From positions 32,059 to 96,058 of the forward strand of contig NZ_RCTF01000022.1 of NCBI RefSeq assembly GCF_003667445.1: DNA of 64,000 bases, in the 5' to 3' direction. Both the position numbers and the translations under genes were made by a program. This document shows positions 61,561 through 64,000 of the stretch, piece after piece. How positions within the stretch are numbered: the stretch's first letter is position 1; each line of letters starts with the position of its first letter. Below the pieces are notes generated by a model. The model saw only the letters and a program-made list of their open reading frames with translations. It did not search any database and had not been told where the DNA came from. The stretch comes from Xanthobacter tagetidis (GTDB lineage: Bacteria; Pseudomonadota; Alphaproteobacteria; Rhizobiales; Xanthobacteraceae).

Positions 61561-61604
61561 CCAAGTGCTGCCCAAGTGCAGCCCAAGTGCATTCCAAGTC
61601 CGGC
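61561..61604. repeat. Four tandem 11-bp repeats upstream of groES
   Basis: CCAAGTGCTGC, CCAAGTGCAGC, CCAAGTGCATT and CCAAGTCCGGC follow one another, sharing CCAAGTGC. The period equals one turn of DNA, so any protein bound would lie on one face. It ends 62 bp before the CIRCE element, in the 431-bp groES leader (61378-61808). No gene is convincing here. Confidence 0.7.
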
Positions 61605-61665
61605 CCGCCACCGTCCCGCCGTAACGCATTGAGGCGCAACGCCCCGGCTTGTGCCGGAGCGCAAT

Positions 61666-61692
61666 CTGGCACTCACTTCGAGCGAGTGCTAA
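61666..61692. promoter_or_regulatory. CIRCE-type operator of groESL (HrcA site), degenerate left arm
   Basis: CTGGCACTC, 9 nt, GAGTGCTAA. The right arm is a perfect CIRCE arm; the left differs from TTAGCACTC at the outermost positions. HrcA binding at CIRCE represses groESL until heat shock (family knowledge). It lies 117 bp upstream of groES, so the promoter should be close to it. I could not place the -35 and -10 boxes. Confidence 0.8.
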
Positions 61693-61808
61693 TTTTTTCC
61701 GGGAACCCCCTTGAAGGGCGCTGGCGCGCCCCTTAGATCGCCAGCGGAGCCGGAGGCGTACGCGTCCGGCGCCCCGAAAATTGGCATTCCAACCGGAGGT
61801 TTCCCCCG

Positions 61809-62123
61809 ATGGGTTTCCGTCCCCTGCACGACCGCGTGGTGGTCAAGCGCATCGACGCCGAAGAGAAGACCGCCGGCGGCATCATCATCCCCGACACCGC
61901 CAAGGAGAAGCCCATGCAGGGCGAGGTGGTGGCGGTCGGCCCCGGCGCCCGCAACGAGAAGGGCGAGCTGGTGGCGCTCGACGTGAAGGCTGGTGATCGC
62001 GTGCTGTTCGGCAAGTGGTCCGGCACCGAGGTCAAGATCGACGGCCAGGATCTGCTCATCATGAAGGAGAGCGACATCCTCGGCGTGATCGAGGGCACCG
62101 CCGCCGCCAAGAAGGCGGCCTGA
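61809..62123 (+). CDS. groES: Co-chaperonin GroES
   Basis: A 104-residue heptameric cap of the GroEL chamber. FRPLHDRVVVKRIDAEEKTAGGIIIPDTAKEKPMQGEV carries the mobile loop, and IDGQDLLIMKESDILGVIE the end. GGAGG precedes the ATG at 61809. It is the first gene of groESL, 79 bp ahead of groEL. Confidence 0.97.
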   Translation: MGFRPLHDRVVVKRIDAEEKTAGGIIIPDTAKEKPMQGEVVAVGPGARNEKGELVALDVKAGDRVLFGKWSGTEVKIDGQDLLIMKESDILGVIEGTAAAKKAA

Positions 62124-62202
62124 GGCCATCAAGAACCGCAATCGAGGGCCGCGCATGGCCTTCGATCCGATCATTCGTCCATAAGCTGAAGGAGCAAGGC
62201 AC

Positions 62203-63811
<1,609 letters not shown>

Positions 63812-63834
<23 letters not shown>

Positions 63835-64000
63835 AGGTAGAGGAACGTTCTGACGCCGCCCGGCTCTTTCAGGCAACGCAAGCCGGCAGCAGCCGGCTTG
63901 CTCGGGCGGCGGCATGGACTTCTGAGCTAGAGGAACGTTCTGACGCCGCCCGGCTCTTTCGGGCAACGCAAGCCGGCAGCAGCCGGCTTGCTCGGGCGGC
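63812..64000. repeat. Tandem duplication of the groEL stop region, ~90-bp unit
   Basis: Unit 1 (63812-63902) and unit 2 (from 63903 to the window end) differ in about six positions. Each starts CGGGCGGCGG(G/C)ATGGACTTCTGA, the last groEL codons and stop, and then has AGAGGAACGTTCTGACGCCGCCCGGCTC. Each also has a nested hairpin: AAGCCGGC-AGCA-GCCGGCTT (63880-63899 in unit 1) inside GCCGCCCG/CGGGCGGC arms. The second copy of the groEL tail is out of context, so this is a local duplication. It may continue past the window. The hairpin could also act as the groESL terminator. Confidence 0.85.

Noticed and set aside
61455..61676. Small minus-strand reading across the 11-bp repeats
   Set aside because: Its repetitive GLGMHLGCTWAALG-type translation comes from the DNA repeats; no start site and it sits in the groES leader.

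Overview
The window is GC-rich chromosomal DNA of an alphaproteobacterium, most likely order Hyphomicrobiales and probably a methylotrophy-capable Xanthobacteraceae-like lineage. This placement is inference. It rests on the purS-purQ-purL-bolA-grxD order, a DUF1476 zeta-type F1-ATPase inhibitor, thrC next to an M16 peptidase, a usg-family gene, a very large polar-growth-ring-like coiled-coil protein, and a tetrahydromethanopterin/methylofuran biosynthesis operon. There is no rRNA operon, prophage, insertion sequence or CRISPR array. Most of the window is ordinary core genome.

Layout. 1-4.4 kb: M16 peptidase (cut by the left edge) and thrC, purB, and a YafQ/DinJ toxin-antitoxin pair. 4.6-11.2 kb: a minus-strand purine/iron-sulfur cluster (purC, purS, a small coiled-coil gene, purQ, purL, bolA, a secreted RidA, grxD), with a BrnT/BrnA toxin-antitoxin pair between purQ and purL. 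11.5-16.6 kb: ATPase inhibitor zeta, rpsD, a glutamine amidotransferase, a lytic transglycosylase, murI, two copies of a 99-bp palindromic repeat, and an adrenodoxin-type ferredoxin. 16.9-22.2 kb: a 1406-residue membrane-anchored coiled-coil protein with at least 55 uninterrupted 11-residue repeats, resembling growth-pole-ring proteins, then a terminator and a ParA/MinD-like ATPase. 22.5-26.1 kb: an Mla-type lipid transport operon. 26.2-34.9 kb: dipeptide epimerase, MFS transporter, a metallophosphoesterase/glycosyltransferase/dehydratase operon, an FAH-family hydrolase, a YbdK-type ligase and rsmE.

35.1-42.6 kb is a one-carbon neighbourhood. It holds a cytochrome c and, divergent from it, a tightly overlapping five-gene operon (amino-acid kinase, DmrB-like flavoprotein, DHPS-related protein, DUF447 protein, MfnB) for methanofuran/methanopterin-type cofactors. 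Nearby are a DUF938 methyltransferase, a MarR regulator with a clear operator, a DUF1398 protein, a pterin-carbinolamine dehydratase homologue and folD. 42.8-50.3 kb: a GGDEF-EAL protein, mgtE, a polysaccharide deacetylase, a third copy of the palindromic repeat, tRNA-Leu(GAG) with tandem terminators, lipB and an orphan substrate-binding protein. 50.7-60.9 kb: gatB, a family-2 glycosyltransferase, chorismate mutase, gatA, gatC, a divergent LysR/metallo-hydrolase pair, tgt, queA and an ExoD-like protein. 61-64 kb: usg, then groES-groEL behind a degenerate CIRCE operator, ending in a tandem duplication of the groEL stop region that runs off the window.

The strongest second-look items are the unbroken hendecad array and its ATPase neighbour, the methylofuran/H4MPT operon with two proteins of unclear chemistry, a Tgt that has lost three of four zinc ligands, a U-U mismatch in the tRNA-Leu acceptor stem, the toxin-antitoxin pair inside the purine operon, and the groEL-tail duplication.
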